Shown: positions 23,639 to 35,815 of the stretch, piece by piece | Numbering within the stretch: the first letter of the stretch is position 1 | How the letters are laid out: each line of letters begins with the position of its first letter | Source of the DNA: Anseranas semipalmata | Taxonomy: Eukaryota > Chordata > Aves > Anseriformes > Anseranatidae | DNA length: 64,000 nucleotides | Assembly: GCA_013399115.1 (NCBI GenBank) | Contig: VXAA01005254.1 | Location: forward strand, 94,483 to 158,482 | Direction of reading: 5' to 3' | Program-made: the position numbers and the translations under genes | Notes under the pieces: generated by a model | The model's input: the letters and a program-made list of their open reading frames with translations, nothing else | Told to the model about the DNA's origin: nothing | Database searches by the model: none

Positions 23639-26600
23639 GATGTCAAAATTACATAGCGACTCTTTGTAGATATCTCTATTCACTCTGTAATACACTCTGC
23701 TTGCTTTTGGCTGCTGCATAGATAATGTAAGCAATAGAGTTTTGTATGAATAATGTGAAAAGAATTTTTCTAATGTGAGGAGCACTTTAAAAAAGAATAA
23801 ATCTCAGAGGAAAAAAAGAAATTTGAATAGTTCACTGCATCAGGAGAGCACTGTGAGGTAGTAACAAAGAGACAGGTGGTTAATAGGAAAATCCTATTAG
23901 TCCCTGGTGATATTAAATGTTACTTTGGTAACGTTCTCATGCACATGTGCATCCTTATTTTAAATGAGTGATCTATCACAGAGATACACAGCTGCATTGT
24001 CAGCAAAAGGCAGCTATTATGCTCGATAATCAGGCCAAAGTTGAAGTGGACTCTGACCCATAATGTTAAAATATAATCAAACTAAAGTTGGGTAAAAAAA
24101 ATCACAATCAGCTCTATTTGCTGAAGTAGGAGATACTACATTCAGTATTATATGTTTAAAAAGACACTGACAAAAGTAATTAAATTTATGACAAAGCACC
24201 TTAAGTTATTCACTATGCAAGAGAACATATTTTGATACGCATACTTTACTGCTCATGATTTCAAAAAATAAAAAGGTTCCTAACCCATATTCATGCTTCT
24301 GCACATATAATTACACTTGAAAAGCTAACATGGAAAGCTTACATACATATAGTGGGCTTTGTTCATTAGATATCCACCTTTTATCCTAGCATTCCATTTG
24401 TTTTTCATGAAGTGTACTATCAATGCCATTTACCCTTGGTGGTTACAAGCTTTCAGAACTCTTTCAAGTTACAGACTGCTATAGATTCAACAGATAATAA
24501 TTGGGGTGAGCTCTTCACACTGTCTCCCTCACTTTCTTCCATCTCGTGGCCATTCCCCCACTCACTCTAGGAACTTAGTTTCAAATGCAAAAACAAATAT
24601 TCGCATGCCTGCTTAGTACATGTACAAAAACATCTCTGTCTTAACTTACGGTTTAACCAGAACTGATCTTGATAACCACAGTTTTAAATCTATGGGCTAC
24701 AAAGGAGAGGTTCATTAATCAAGCATAGTAAAAAAGAGGTTTAACATCAGCCTTGTCACACAAAAATAGGAGGCTAGGCTCCCTGTTTACTTGTCACGTG
24801 GAGCATTCAGCAAGATGGGGCTGGTTAAGTGAAAGAAGGTTCTTTTTAGATGACCTGAAAGGAAGAAGAAGCTTTCAAGGGGAAAATAACACTCTACTCT
24901 TTATTTCACTTCACCTCTGTGCAAGTCTGGTTTGACTAACTTGTTAGGGCTACAAGAATAGTAATAAAAGAGGAATTTATTCATTCATGCTCATCTAGGG
25001 AGAGTAGGCAAACAGCGATCTTTCTGAGTTCAGTTAAAATAAATACAGAAAAAAATATTCATATATTAGTGTGCATTTTAACTAAATACTGAATTTATAA
25101 AAAACATATCTCATTAGGTCTTACAAATTCACTTCTAATAAAAGATTAAGAGACAAATTTTGAGAACTAGCACCATCCAGACCTTAAGTTTATATCCAGA
25201 AGGAAAATTTCTGGCATCAGCTATATCTGTCATCATATGTGTCTTTATCTTATCCCAATACATTAAAAGTCAAAATTCCATTATTTCTACCCACATCAAT
25301 TGTGTTGATCAGTGGATAATGGCACAAAGTTAAAAACTGGTTTAAAAACTTGTTCTATGAGTATGTTACATAAACTGTTCTGTGAAAAAAGAAAAAAGGG
25401 AAAACAAACAAAAACCTCAGTTCTGCTATTTAGCACAGTCAAGACGATTTTTTATATATATAATTCATTAAAGTTCCAGTATTAAACAGTTTTAAGCATT
25501 TTTTCCCATATTAGTTATTTAAAGGTTTCACTGCTCTGAATCCTTCAGGATGGTAGATAAAAATGAAATAATCTTCTGTTATTTGTAACTGTGGTGGAGG
25601 TACGTGTTTCTGTTAATGCAGTTATAAAGGAACTTTCCTGAGCTGCAAATGTACTTTACTAAATTACCAATTATTGACATGGATGTATTTGCTGGGAAAC
25701 ACCTGCTTTACCGAGTTCATCCTGACAACTGTGCAAATTAGAACAAATGAAGCAGCATGGCTCTTTTCAAGCTCCATCCCCATCTCTCTCATCCTGCTAG
25801 TTGTGAGATTAAGAACATTCTAGACTATCTGCTGTACTATCTACTCTTCATTTCACATGCATGCTTGTAAATTTATGATTCTGTCTCTACAAACACAAGA
25901 TTTTTCATTTTAATGACTGAATTAAAAAATCAGGTGGAAAAAAAATGAGGTATTTGGATCAAATATGTAAATATTTTTTGTTAACAAAGCAAATAAAGCA
26001 ATTTCTTTTTTCTTAATTTCAAGATAAATTGTGTTTCTCTTACCCTGAACCAAAAAGGTGCTTTATTTTTTCCTTTTTTTTTTTCTTTTTGAATGCCTGT
26101 ATCTTAGCAATTAATGGGACTTACAAGGCATTCACAGAATTAATGTGGAAGATGTGACATCTTTTTCTCCAAGGAGCCAAAGCAGAACCTTTCACCCAGA
26201 TATGAGACTCATGCTCAAATACATTTTTGTTCTTTTTGATGGGATTTGAACCTTCTTATCCCAGGAGAGTATATTTACCACCAGCTTTCAGTACATTTCT
26301 CAGTAAATTGTTCTCAATCTCTCTTCTTGACACCAATACATTTTCTAGAAAAGAGTGATATACTTTGCATTAGAAAGGGGGTAAAAGTTATTCTCATAGC
26401 TGGTAGATGGCTTAATTGCAAAACACAGTTTCTAGTCAGTGCTCCAACAACCAAGATGCATTTTCTGCAAGTGGAATAACATGCAGGAGAGACAACATGC
26501 TTAGAATTTTCCCATGGAAAATTTGTATAAAAAAGCTACAGAAGGATCTTTGGCTAAAAGTGCTGGAAAGTACTGCCTGCTTCTCATTTTTCTGAAATAC

Positions 26601-29529
26601 TTCTTCTTCTGAACAACTAGAATAATCCAATTAAAAAAAAAAATCACAAACTGTTTTGCATTAAAGTATTTTTAAAAATATCTTAAATAAATAAAATCAG
26701 CTTAAATTGTCTGTAAGGGGTGCAAAGGCCATCTAGATATTTCTGAAACAGCATCATTATTTTGACAGTCGGAGCAAAAACATTTGCGAAGCTGAATTTT
26801 AAGGCACATCTATCTCACTGTCTTCAGATAGCAAGTTGGTTCAGTTCTGGCTTGAATTATCTGAAAATGTTACTGTTGTGAGTTCAAGTTTGCACTTGAA
26901 ATAACTTGTAAAGGTTTGCAGATGTCTATCTTATGCTCAGCTATTTTTTCCCCTCTTCTGGCTTGTTTTTGCTAGCAGACCCATATTAAACCAAACCAAA
27001 ACAACAAGAAACATTCCCATATATAGGTCAATACACCACACTAGCAAACGATTGCAGTGCAGCTCCAAATCAATTGTATGACCCACAGAGGCTACAGAAA
27101 GATAATCACTTCTATTTTTTTTTTCTGTTGAAGTGTTGAAGTAGCTGACATATTGACCAGCAAGAATTAACAGACAATATTTTAACTGTTGAACTGAACC
27201 CTGATAAACTTCAGATGATAAAGTACATGAGACTGCCAAAGGCAATCTGTAACAGAAGGCAGTACAATTCCTGAAATACCCCCAACCTCCCAGTATGGCA
27301 AAATGACCCAGACAGACAGAGTGAAATGATTTTAGCTACTGGTCCCAAAGGATTATCCCAGTAACACTTGAATAAGCAAATAAACTGTGCTTCATAAACA
27401 AATAAACTATGCTTATGTTAAGTATTCCACTGCTGTGAGACGGCTACATGGTCTCCAACTCCACTTTGGTGGGAAGGAGCCAGGCTGGTGCATACTCATG
27501 CAGGGTGGCCTCTACTGGGCTCCACGTTCTGAGGAGCTTAGGGACACAGCTCCCAGTGACTTTCAATGGAGTTGCCATACCCCACTCTTGTTTTCTAGAT
27601 GAGTGTGACTTAAAAGTAAGCATTGCATTGGTGCGATGTTAAGTGGAACACATATGAGATATACACATACTTCTTAATAAAGAATGCTTCCCAAAGAGCT
27701 GAAGGAACTTTTAGAAAAGATAGTACCTGCTGAAAATCCTTTGGGGATCATACTAGAGTACCCAAAAGCAAGGCAACTCATGAAGATTCAAGCAACACAG
27801 CCAACTGCCAAACCAACAGCATTTCCAAAGCAGCAGCTAGAACAGACTATGGCAGCTGCCACCTGATCAGCTGCTGTGGGAAAGGAGATGCTCTTTTCCA
27901 GATGTTTATGCTTAACCCCACCTAACTTCACCAAAATAGTTTATACAATGGAAGATTGATATGAAAAAGAAGCTTATAGGTAAAATTATCTATTTGACAT
28001 TTAAATGGCAAAATTAATTTCCATTTTGAAGAGCACACAGGGATCTGAACCATAGTTTATACCTCTCAATCAAATACTTCAAGGCCTATGGTATATGAAA
28101 CAAACAAACAAACAAACACCTGTCCTCTGTAGAAAGATCTTGCACTTTATACACAGAGCTCTGTGGAAGTGTTTTCGGACTCTGGGCCTACCTGTGCATA
28201 TCAGATTATAAATTCATAAATTCAGAAGGAAAACTGATGGGATCAGCTCTTGGAAGCCCAAGGGCTTGAAACCTTATTATGAGGCTGCCTGAGAGTGGGC
28301 TTTAAGGCATAAAGTCAGAATTCCTGTGATAAAAGCAGCTCACCCTACCTCCCAAGCCAGAGCCTATTGCTTCCTGTGGTGAGGCTACTGCTACTGTTGA
28401 ATGCAAGGGTCTGAAGTAAAGGTGGCAGCTCATGTATTTCATTCTAAAATCAAGCCCCTGAACTCCAGACTGGCTCCTGGCCAGTTTGCTGCATGAACTT
28501 TTACTAAAAATGGCATATTTGCACACTGTTAATATAATGAACCATAAATATAACTATAGTGAATATAGTGAACTATCCTACTTGAACTCTAATTGAAACA
28601 AAGGATTATTAGAATTTCATTGAATAGCAGGTGTCCCTGACAATATTGGCTTAGGCCCTAAGCAAACTCAGTAAGATACCACTAATAAAACTCTTCCTTC
28701 CCAAATTTCAGCATTCCCTGTTGCTCTGGGCCTCCCCTCTCCAACGCAGCATGCAATCTGTAAAACCCAGCAACTACTGTGTTCATTGTTTCATGACATA
28801 AACGAACAGGAACTGGCTTTTCTAGCACTTATTTTTGTAGATAGGAGACAGCATCCGACTTAAATTTCATCCAAGATAATTTCAGTGATCTTAATTTAAT
28901 CCCCAATTAAATCACAGAGCCACATAATGCCATGATCTGATTTTTTCTGTTGTACCTTATTGGAATTTCTTCCCTTGCCTAGTCTGCAATTTTCACACCC
29001 AGAGTTGTTACTCTGAAGTTGAAGTTTTCAAACTTTATCTCTTTGGAGAAGATAGCCTTCTGGACTGGTTCAAACTCTCAACTTTTTGCTTCATCACATT
29101 TTTTTTATGATTTTTTGGTATTTTCAGCCCTTCAAAATCTCCACGTCTACAGAATATGAAAAAGCAGTTCTGAGTTCCAGAAGATTTTTCTTGTTTTCAG
29201 GGTCAAGTGTAACCCAATCTCTTTCCTTCTTCTCTTTCCACACCCAAGGGATGCCAGCTTGAGGAAAGAGAGCAAGTTACAAAAGAAAGCTGAAAGGATT
29301 CTGAGATATTTTTATCTGTGTTGCACATAAACTTCTGATGAACTTTTGCAGAGGAGTATGCTGTTTTGGCTATCTATATTGTCAAATATTTCTCTAGGAG
29401 AAAGAAAGGGTGGGAGGGGAGGAGAATAGTTCCTACCGGGCTGCTTCTCACACTACATGTTTCTGGAAAAATAGCAGCGTATTAAAACCAACGCAGAGAG
29501 AGAAACAAATTGTTGGGGCAAATTATACT
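23639..29529. other. Non-coding unique DNA
   Basis: No exon or RNA gene. A (CAAA)n run lies at 28098-28118, and a 21-22-bp imperfect direct duplication around caaataaactgtgcttcat at about 27378-27420. The stretch 27430-27600 is more GC-balanced and open in two frames, but I recognise no protein in it. Confidence 0.65.
28098..28118 (+). repeat. (CAAA)n microsatellite
   Basis: About five CAAA units, read directly; no element body attached. Confidence 0.85.
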
Positions 29530-30052
29530 TGTCCTGGTTTGGTTGGGATAGAACTATTTTTCTTCATATTAGCACATAGGGTGCTATGTTTTGGCTTTGT
29601 AATCGAAATAGTGTTGACAACACAATGATGTTTTAGTTGTTGCTGAGCAGTGCTTGCACAGAATCAAGGTTTTTTCTGCATCGCATACTGCCCTGCCAGC
29701 AAGGAGCTGAGAGGAGACACAGCCAGGACAGCTGGCACAAACTGGCCAAAGGGATATTCCATACCATAAGACATTGTGGTGATAAATAAAATGAGGGGAA
29801 GTTGGCTGGTGGACTGGCTGGGCACTGGCCAGCAGGTGGTGAGCAATTACATTGTGCATCACTTGTTTTTCTTCTCTTTGTTTTTATTGTTTCATTCTTA
29901 TTAAACTGTCTTTACAGTTACTCAACCCATGAGTTTTCTGATTTTTGCCCTTCAAATTCTCTTCCCCCCATCCAGCTGGGGAAGGGGGCAGAGAGTGGGG
30001 GTGAGCAAGCAGTTGTGTGGTGCTTAGCTGCTTACAGGGGTTAAACCACAAC
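29530..30052 (+). mobile_element. Solo LTR of an avian endogenous retrovirus
   Basis: This is one isolated long terminal repeat, the promoter and polyadenylation unit of a retroviral insertion. It begins tgtcctggtttggttggga and finishes around ggggttaaaccacaact, matching from memory a dispersed LTR family found in many bird genomes, including the stretches gttgctgagcagtgcttg, aaagggatattccatacca and ggtggtgagcaattacat. A poly(A) signal attaaa lies at 29900-29905. The TATA region near 29781 (gataaataaa) looks decayed. No primer-binding site, gag, pol or env sequence follows, so recombination between two LTRs probably removed the interior. I see no clean target duplication, and the terminal CA is altered to CT, so the copy is old. 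The exact family name and class are not certain. Confidence 0.82.
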
Positions 30053-31683
30053 TTCTCACTGAATGAAGAAGACAAGAGACATCAGATTAGTCACAAGCAG
30101 GTTCCTATCTTCTTGAAGCAAATTAAACAAATGTATTGTCTCAGACTACAACTAGACTGCAAAATTACAAATTAATGGTACACAAAAGAATCTATGTTAA
30201 AAGAGCATTATTAAAGTTGCCATTCAAATGTTAGAATTCAGACACAGGAAATGACAGAACTGTCTGTACAGACATCATTTACCTCTCTTCCACTCCAGAA
30301 ATGTATCATCTACAACTTTTTGTTGCATAATCATACTCTTGAGTGCAGGCCTACCAAATCTCACAGACTCACACAACTGGCTCAGATCACCTTCTCTCCC
30401 ACTGCAAGCCCTGTACCTCCAAACAACATGGGACCATCCTCTTGTCCTGTGACTTCTCATCAGGTTTTCCCAATTGCATGGATCTGAGGCAGTTTGTGTT
30501 CAGCCTGCAGTTGAAGCACTGGGACAGTTGTGCACTGTGGAGAATGTGTCACCTAGTGCTTTACCACCATGGTCAACTTCCTGTCATAATGTCCAGATAT
30601 ACAGGATGGAGTGCACCATGAGGGAAAAAACTGAGGCATGCATAATTTTTTAACCACAGAACCTGTCTGATTTCATGTGCAGGATGAACTGTGCTGTACT
30701 AACAGTGTTGCGTGTTTCCTGCACAGTCTTCAAACCCCATTATATAAGCAGAAAGATAAATTTACTCACACTTTTTACTAAAATGGCCTTTAATAGAATT
30801 TCTGTAAATTTCATGGGCATTCAACCATCTTCCCAAAAACACATCCATGGGGCTAGTGGCATTACCTTTGCATGACAGAATCTGAAACAAGATGACAAAG
30901 TCATAGTTTTTCTCATACTATTCCTAGGCTCCCTCCAGGTGGTTTTCCCAGTTTGCCTTACTAAAGAGATCCCTAACCAGTTTGTTTTAGTTCTCATTTA
31001 CCCTGCTGTGCAAATCAGTTCCTGATGCACTTGGCCAGCCCAGCTCATTCTTCATCTCTTCCACTCCAATTCCTGTTTTTATCATTCTGCTTTTGAACAG
31101 CTGACTCCCAATCTCCCATTTCTTCCTCCTTCTTCAATCCTAACTGCAGGATCTACTCTGTAATTCCTCACCCAGATAGCTCAGCAAAACTCATTATTTT
31201 GTTTCCTTGCCCTAATTCACTACCAACTGTTTTCTCCAGTTCCTTCCCCAGTTTTCTCTTCTGATTCTTCTCCAGTTTCTGTCTCACCACACTTTGAATT
31301 TATTCCATTTAACTTTCCTTGTCTTACCCTATTCCCCACAGTAAGAACAGATTACATGCTCTCTTTTAGGAATCTAGGCTCACTAGAAATCAATTAAGAG
31401 GAAAGGTTTCTGAAACTTCTGTATCACTGACCTGAAGCATACTCAAATATTTTGTAGGAGCAACAGTTATTCAGCACAGTCATTTCTGAGCTACATGAAC
31501 CATGCTCAGTTATTCCATAGGGATGACACAAGGATGAACATCATTTAGGACTTTGCCTGAAGAGAACAAATGTGAATAAAAATGGTGATTTTTTTTTTGG
31601 CCATTTCAACTATGGAAATTCAAAAAGTCTCTACTATTTGCCAATTTAAGTTTTCACAGAGACTGTGAAAATGTTTCCCCTGG

Positions 31684-31735
31684 CAAAACAAACAAACAAA
31701 CAAAAACAAACAAACAAACAACAACAACAAAAAAA
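31684..31735 (+). repeat. (CAAA)n/(CAA)n compound microsatellite
   Basis: Tandem CAAA units interrupted once by an extra A, changing to CAA units near 31720, then an A run. Read directly. Confidence 0.88.
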
Positions 31736-31919
31736 GCTGTTCTCCAAATGTGTGAGAAGGTAAGAGAGTTTTAAAGATATAAATTCAGAACATTATAGTA
31801 TGGACAAAACAAAATATATTTCCTATGATATTTTAGTAGTCTGTGAGGAGTGAAAAAGAGAGAGATATAAAAGGAAGTGGCTGAAAAAATGGCTGCATTA
31901 TTTTGGCTGAAATTTCCCG

Positions 31920-31969
31920 CCCCCCCCCCCCCCCCAAAAAAAAAAAANNNNNNCCCAAAAAAAAAAAAA
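31920..31969 (+). repeat. C-run/A-run with 6-N gap
   Basis: C16 then A12, six N (31948-31953), then CCC and A13. The same C-then-A pattern on each side suggests the two contig ends overlap across this homopolymer and the true sequence may hold only one copy. Confidence 0.85.
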
Positions 31970-32860
31970 TGCAATATTTCAGTCCAGATAGTGAAAGTTT
32001 GTAAAGCTACATTCCCTTTAAGGTATCCTGCTCAGACCAGATTCCAATTGTCACCCAATTAGAGGAAATGCTGTGAATGGTTGTATAAAACTAAGCTTAC
32101 ATATCTTTTAACTCCCGCGTTTCTGTGGAAATTAAGTTATTTATTTTCATACTATGTTTATGACAGATTATAAAACTAGAAACTTGATGTCTTCCTAAGT
32201 TCAGCAAATATTGGTCAAGAATGGTTTGCATGCAGTCATTCTTCACTTGGGACAGAAGGATGGATTCATGTTCTCAAAAAGTTTCTTTCAAGCTTATTTC
32301 CTCTGATTAACATAACCCTTTTCACAAGTCCTATACCTACACAACCCAAAAAATACAAATTTGGACATTAACATCATCAGTAGCCTAAAACAATCTCTTT
32401 TGCATCAGCAACATATAAAGACAGGCAGTGACTGCTCATTTTAACTGCAGCTAAATTTATCAAGATCTAAGTATTTTGCCTCTAGCCATTTAAGTTACTA
32501 CAAGTCATGCAAAGATACCACAGAAATTAAAAGATATGAAGCACTGTTGAGCCTCCATTTCCACTAGCAAGAGGCAGAACTCCCAAGTCGCCGGGGGAAG
32601 GGAACCTCACTCCACCCAATTCCTATCAGTTTGATGCCAGCATGAGCTATAGATGCCCAGAGCCAGGAAAGGGATCAGAGGTCAGCAGAAGAACACCTGG
32701 AGGGCAGCACAAAGTAATTCCAGACACTTCATCCAATAAAAGAGTTTCATTAGGGAGCCAACTTAAGTGCCTCTACACGAATGCATGCTGCATGTGAAAT
32801 AAACAAGGGGAACTGGTAGTTTTAGTTAAGTCTCAGGGCTGTGATACCATTGGCCTCAGT

Positions 32861-33492
32861 GAGACATGGTGGGATGACGCGCATGTCCAGAGTATTGGGA
32901 TAGTTACAGGCTTTTCAGGAGAGATAGGTGGGGAGGGAGAGGTGGTGGGGTAGCCCTGTATGTTAGGGAACACTGTTTCTGTGTGGAGCTGGACAATGGT
33001 GATGAAAGGGTTGAGTGTCTCTGGGTAAGAGTCAGGGGAAAGGCCAATAAGGCTGATGTAATGGTGGGAGTTTGTTAGAGACCACCCAACCAGGATGAAG
33101 AGGTAGATGAAATATTCCATAAGCAACAAGGAGAAGTGTCATGATGACTAGCCCTTGTTCTCATGGGGGAGTTGAACTTCCCAGATGTCTGCTGGAAATA
33201 CAATACAGCAGAGAGGAAATAGTCTAGGAGATTGCTGGAGTGTGTGGAGTATAACTTCCTGATACGGGTGGTGAGTGAGCCAACTATGGAAGGTGCCCAT
33301 CTTGACATGTTGTTTGTAAACAGGGAAGAACCTTTGGGTGATGTGATGGTTGGAGGCTGCCTTGGGCACAGTGATCACAAAATGATAGAGATGTTGGTCT
33401 TTGGTGAAGAACTGCTACGTTGGATTTCCAGAGGGCAGACTTTGGCCTATTTAGAGACCTGGTTGACAGAGTCCCTTGGGAAGCAGTTCTGA
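32861..33492 (+). pseudogene. CR1 ORF2 endonuclease domain, broken
   Basis: The endonuclease nicks target DNA to start insertion. The frame opens with SETWWDD at 32858 and shifts by 32941, where GGVALYVRE follows. RPPNQDEE follows a stop at 33076 (the position where CR1 has a tyrosine). Two further stops sit at 33142 and 33145 and one at 33220, all in the same frame. The GDFN-type motif reads GELN at 33166, so the conserved aspartate is replaced by glutamate. The C-terminal SDH motif is kept (GHSDHKMIEM, about 33364-33393). Four stops plus a frameshift rule out a working enzyme. Assignment rests on motif order known for CR1 ORF2. Confidence 0.88.
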
Positions 33493-33578
33493 AGAGTAAA
33501 GGACTCCAGTAAGTCCAGACCTTCTTCAAGAATGAAACCTTAAAAGTGCAGTAGCAGGCTGTCCCAATGCACTGAAAG

Positions 33579-34134
33579 TTGAGCCAGCAGGGGAGAAGAC
33601 CATCCTGGCTGAACAGAGAGCTTCTTCAGGAACTCAAGAAGAAAAAAGAGTTTATGAATTCTGGAAGAAGGGGCAGACAACTCAGGAGGACTACAGAGCT
33701 GTTGTCAAGCTGTGCAGGGAGAAAATTAGAAGGACGAAAGCCCAGCTGGAACTCCATTTGGCTAGTGCACTAAAAGACAATTAAAAATGCTTTTATAAAT
33801 ACACCAGCAGCAAAAGGAGGATTAAGGAGAATCTCCATCCCTTACTGGATGTGAAGGGAAACATAGTGATGAAAGATGAGGATATGGCTGAGATACTTAA
33901 TGCCTTTTTTATCTCAATCTTTTTTAGTAAGTCCAATTGTTTTCAGGATACCCAGCCCCCTGAGTTGGAAGATGGTAACAGGGAGAGACATGAAGTTCCT
34001 ATAATCCATTGGGAAACTGTAAGTGACCTACTACATCATTTGAATGTTCATAAGTTTATGGGGCCAGAGAGGATTTATCCAAGGGTACTGAAGGAGCTGG
34101 CAGAAGTGCTCACCAAGCCACTCTCAATATTTTC
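33579..34134 (+). pseudogene. CR1 ORF2 linker and N-terminal RT part
   Basis: Joins the endonuclease to the reverse transcriptase. RRPSWLNREL is seen near 33594, and in a second frame from 33851 come GNIVMKDEDMAEILNAFF, then QPPELEDGNRE and VLKELAEVLTKPLSI. Together they correspond to the region just before the RT palm. The reading frame ends where the antisense CR1 has inserted. A stop after KDN near 33781 and frame changes between 33650 and 33850 show it is not translated as one protein. Confidence 0.85.
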
Positions 34135-34412
34135 ACAGAATCACAGAATCACAGAATCTTTTATGTTGGAAGAGACCTACAAGATCACCTGGTCCAACCT
34201 AAGACATAACACTAACAATCCCTCCACTAGACCATGTCACTAAGCTCTGCATCCAAACATCTTTTAAATACATCCAGGGATGGTGACTCGACCACTTGCC
34301 TGGGCAGCCTGTTCCAATGCCTCACAACCCTTTCAGTAAAGAAATTTTTCCTAATATCTAACCTAAACCTCCCCTGACGCAATTTAAGCCCATTCCCCAA
34401 ACAATGCGAGCC
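34135..34412 (-). mobile_element. Nested antisense CR1 3' end
   Basis: A 5'-truncated CR1 inserted in the opposite direction inside the longer CR1. Its 3' end reads as three tcacagaa repeats at the left (34136-34160). Reading on the minus strand, 34227-34400 encodes the last residues of CR1 ORF2: [21 protein letters not shown] and [11 protein letters not shown], ending in a stop. The host element reads ccaagccactctcaatatt before it and ctggctaaccagggaggtc after it, which belong together in CR1. This copy is therefore younger than its host. The right edge is blurred by a 10-bp tandem repeat. Confidence 0.92.
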
Positions 34413-34420
34413 AGGCAGGA

Positions 34421-34455
34421 GTTCCCAAAAGTTCCCAACAGTTCCCAACAGTTCT
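34421..34455 (+). repeat. 10-bp tandem repeat at nested insertion edge
   Basis: The unit gttcccaaca (first copy gttcccaaaa) is repeated about 3.5 times, between the nested CR1 and resumption of the host CR1. It may be filler or slippage made at insertion, or a later expansion. Confidence 0.85.
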
Positions 34456-35490
34456 GGCTAACCAGGGAGGTCCCAGTTGACTGGATGTTAGCATATGTGA
34501 TTCTAACCTACAAGAAAGGCAGGAAGGAGGATCCAGAGAATTACAGGCCTGGCAGTCTGACCTCTGTACCAGGGAAGGTTATGGAGCAGATCATCTTGAG
34601 TGCCATCACACAGCACATAACAGGACAACCAAGTGATCAGATGCAGCCAGCATGGGTTTATGAAAGGCAGATCCTGCCTGACTAATTTGATCTCCTATGA
34701 CAAGATGACCCACTTAGTATATGAGGAAAAGGCTGTGTATGTCGTCTACCTGGATTTTAGTAGAGCTTTTGACACTGTTTCCCACAGTACTCTCCTGGAG
34801 AAACTGGCTGCTCATGGCTTGGACTGCTGTGAAGTTCTCTGGGTGAAGAACTGTCTGGATGGCCGGGCTCAAAGAGTTATAGCAAATGGACTTCAATCCA
34901 GTTGGCAGCCAGTCTCTAGACACATTCTCCGGGGTTAAGTACTGCCAGATTTGTTTAATATTTTTATCAATGATATTGACAAGGGGGTTGAGTGCACTCT
35001 CAGTAAGTTTGCAGACGATAATAAGTTAGGTGGAAGTGTTGATCTGCTTGAGGGTAGGAAGGCTTTGCAGAGGGATCTGGATAGGCTGGACCAATGGGCT
35101 GCATCCAATCACATGACATTCCACAAGGCTAACCGTCGGGTTCTGCATTTGGGTCACAACAACCCCACGCAGCAGTATAGGTTTGGGGAAAAGCAGTTGG
35201 AAAGCTACCTGGCAGAAAAAGACCTAGGGGTCAACAACTGGCTGAACATGAGCCAGCAGTGTGCCCAGGTGGGCCAGAAGGCCAAGAAGGCCAATCACAT
35301 CCTGGCCTGCATCAGAAATAGTGTGGCCAGCGGGACTAGGGAAGTGATTGCCCACTTGTACACAGCACCAGTGAGACTGGACCTCAAATATTGTGTTCAG
35401 CTTTGCGCTTCTCACTACAAGAATGATATTGAGTTGTTAGAGCGTGTGCAGAGAAAAGCAACAAAGCTGGTTGAAGGGACTGGAAAATAA
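34455..35490 (+). pseudogene. CR1 ORF2 reverse transcriptase palm and thumb
   Basis: RNA-dependent DNA polymerase core. In frame 3 (34455-34640) come LTREVPVDW, YKKGRKEDPENYRP and KVMEQIILSAI. The frame shifts near 34636 into SQHGFMKGRSCLTNLIS. Motif A reads YLDFSRAFDTVSH, with its catalytic Asp codon at 34753. A stop at 34936-34938 falls where the SGVPQGSVLGP-type motif would be, which is also shortened. Motif C is FADD at 35008-35019, the usual CR1 form. Thumb-region words [20 protein letters not shown] and [18 protein letters not shown] follow. Both catalytic motifs survive although the frame does not, suggesting mostly neutral decay after insertion. Confidence 0.92.
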
Positions 35491-35815
35491 GACTTATGAG
35501 GAGCAGCTGAGGGAATTGGGGTTGTTTAGTCTGGAGAAGAGGAGGCTGAGAGGAGACCTCGTTGCTCTCTACAGCTACCTGAAAGGAGGTTGCAGCGCGG
35601 AGGGTGTTCGTCTCTTTTCTAAGGTGACAAGCAATAGGACATGAGGAAACAGTTTCAAGTTGCACCAGGGGAGGTTTAGACTGGACATTGGGAAGAATTT
35701 CTTCCTGGTAAGAGTGGTCAAGCATTGGAACAGGCTGCCCAGGGAAGCGGTGGAGTCACCATCCTTGGAGGTATTTAAGAGACATGTGGACGTGGCGCTA
35801 AGGGAGACGGTTTAG
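35470..35815 (+). pseudogene. CR1 ORF2 C-terminal tail
   Basis: After a frameshift near 35475 the plus-strand reading continues as [20 protein letters not shown] and [16 protein letters not shown] stop at 35642 follows SNRT, and then come [32 protein letters not shown] and a final stop. This is the conserved C-terminal end of CR1 ORF2, which also shows up in the short copies elsewhere in the window. Confidence 0.88.

Larger units (their letters stand above)
30053..32549. other. Non-coding unique DNA
   Basis: Contains pyrimidine-rich runs (30900-31350), a (CAAA)n-(CAA)n tract, and a C-run/A-run gap at 31920-31969. The open frames at 30251-30621 are overlapping chance frames without recognisable domains. 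Confidence 0.65.

Noticed and set aside
34951..35490. 179-codon open frame as a possible host gene
   Set aside because: It is the CR1 reverse transcriptase (FADD motif and CR1 thumb wording), not a host gene.
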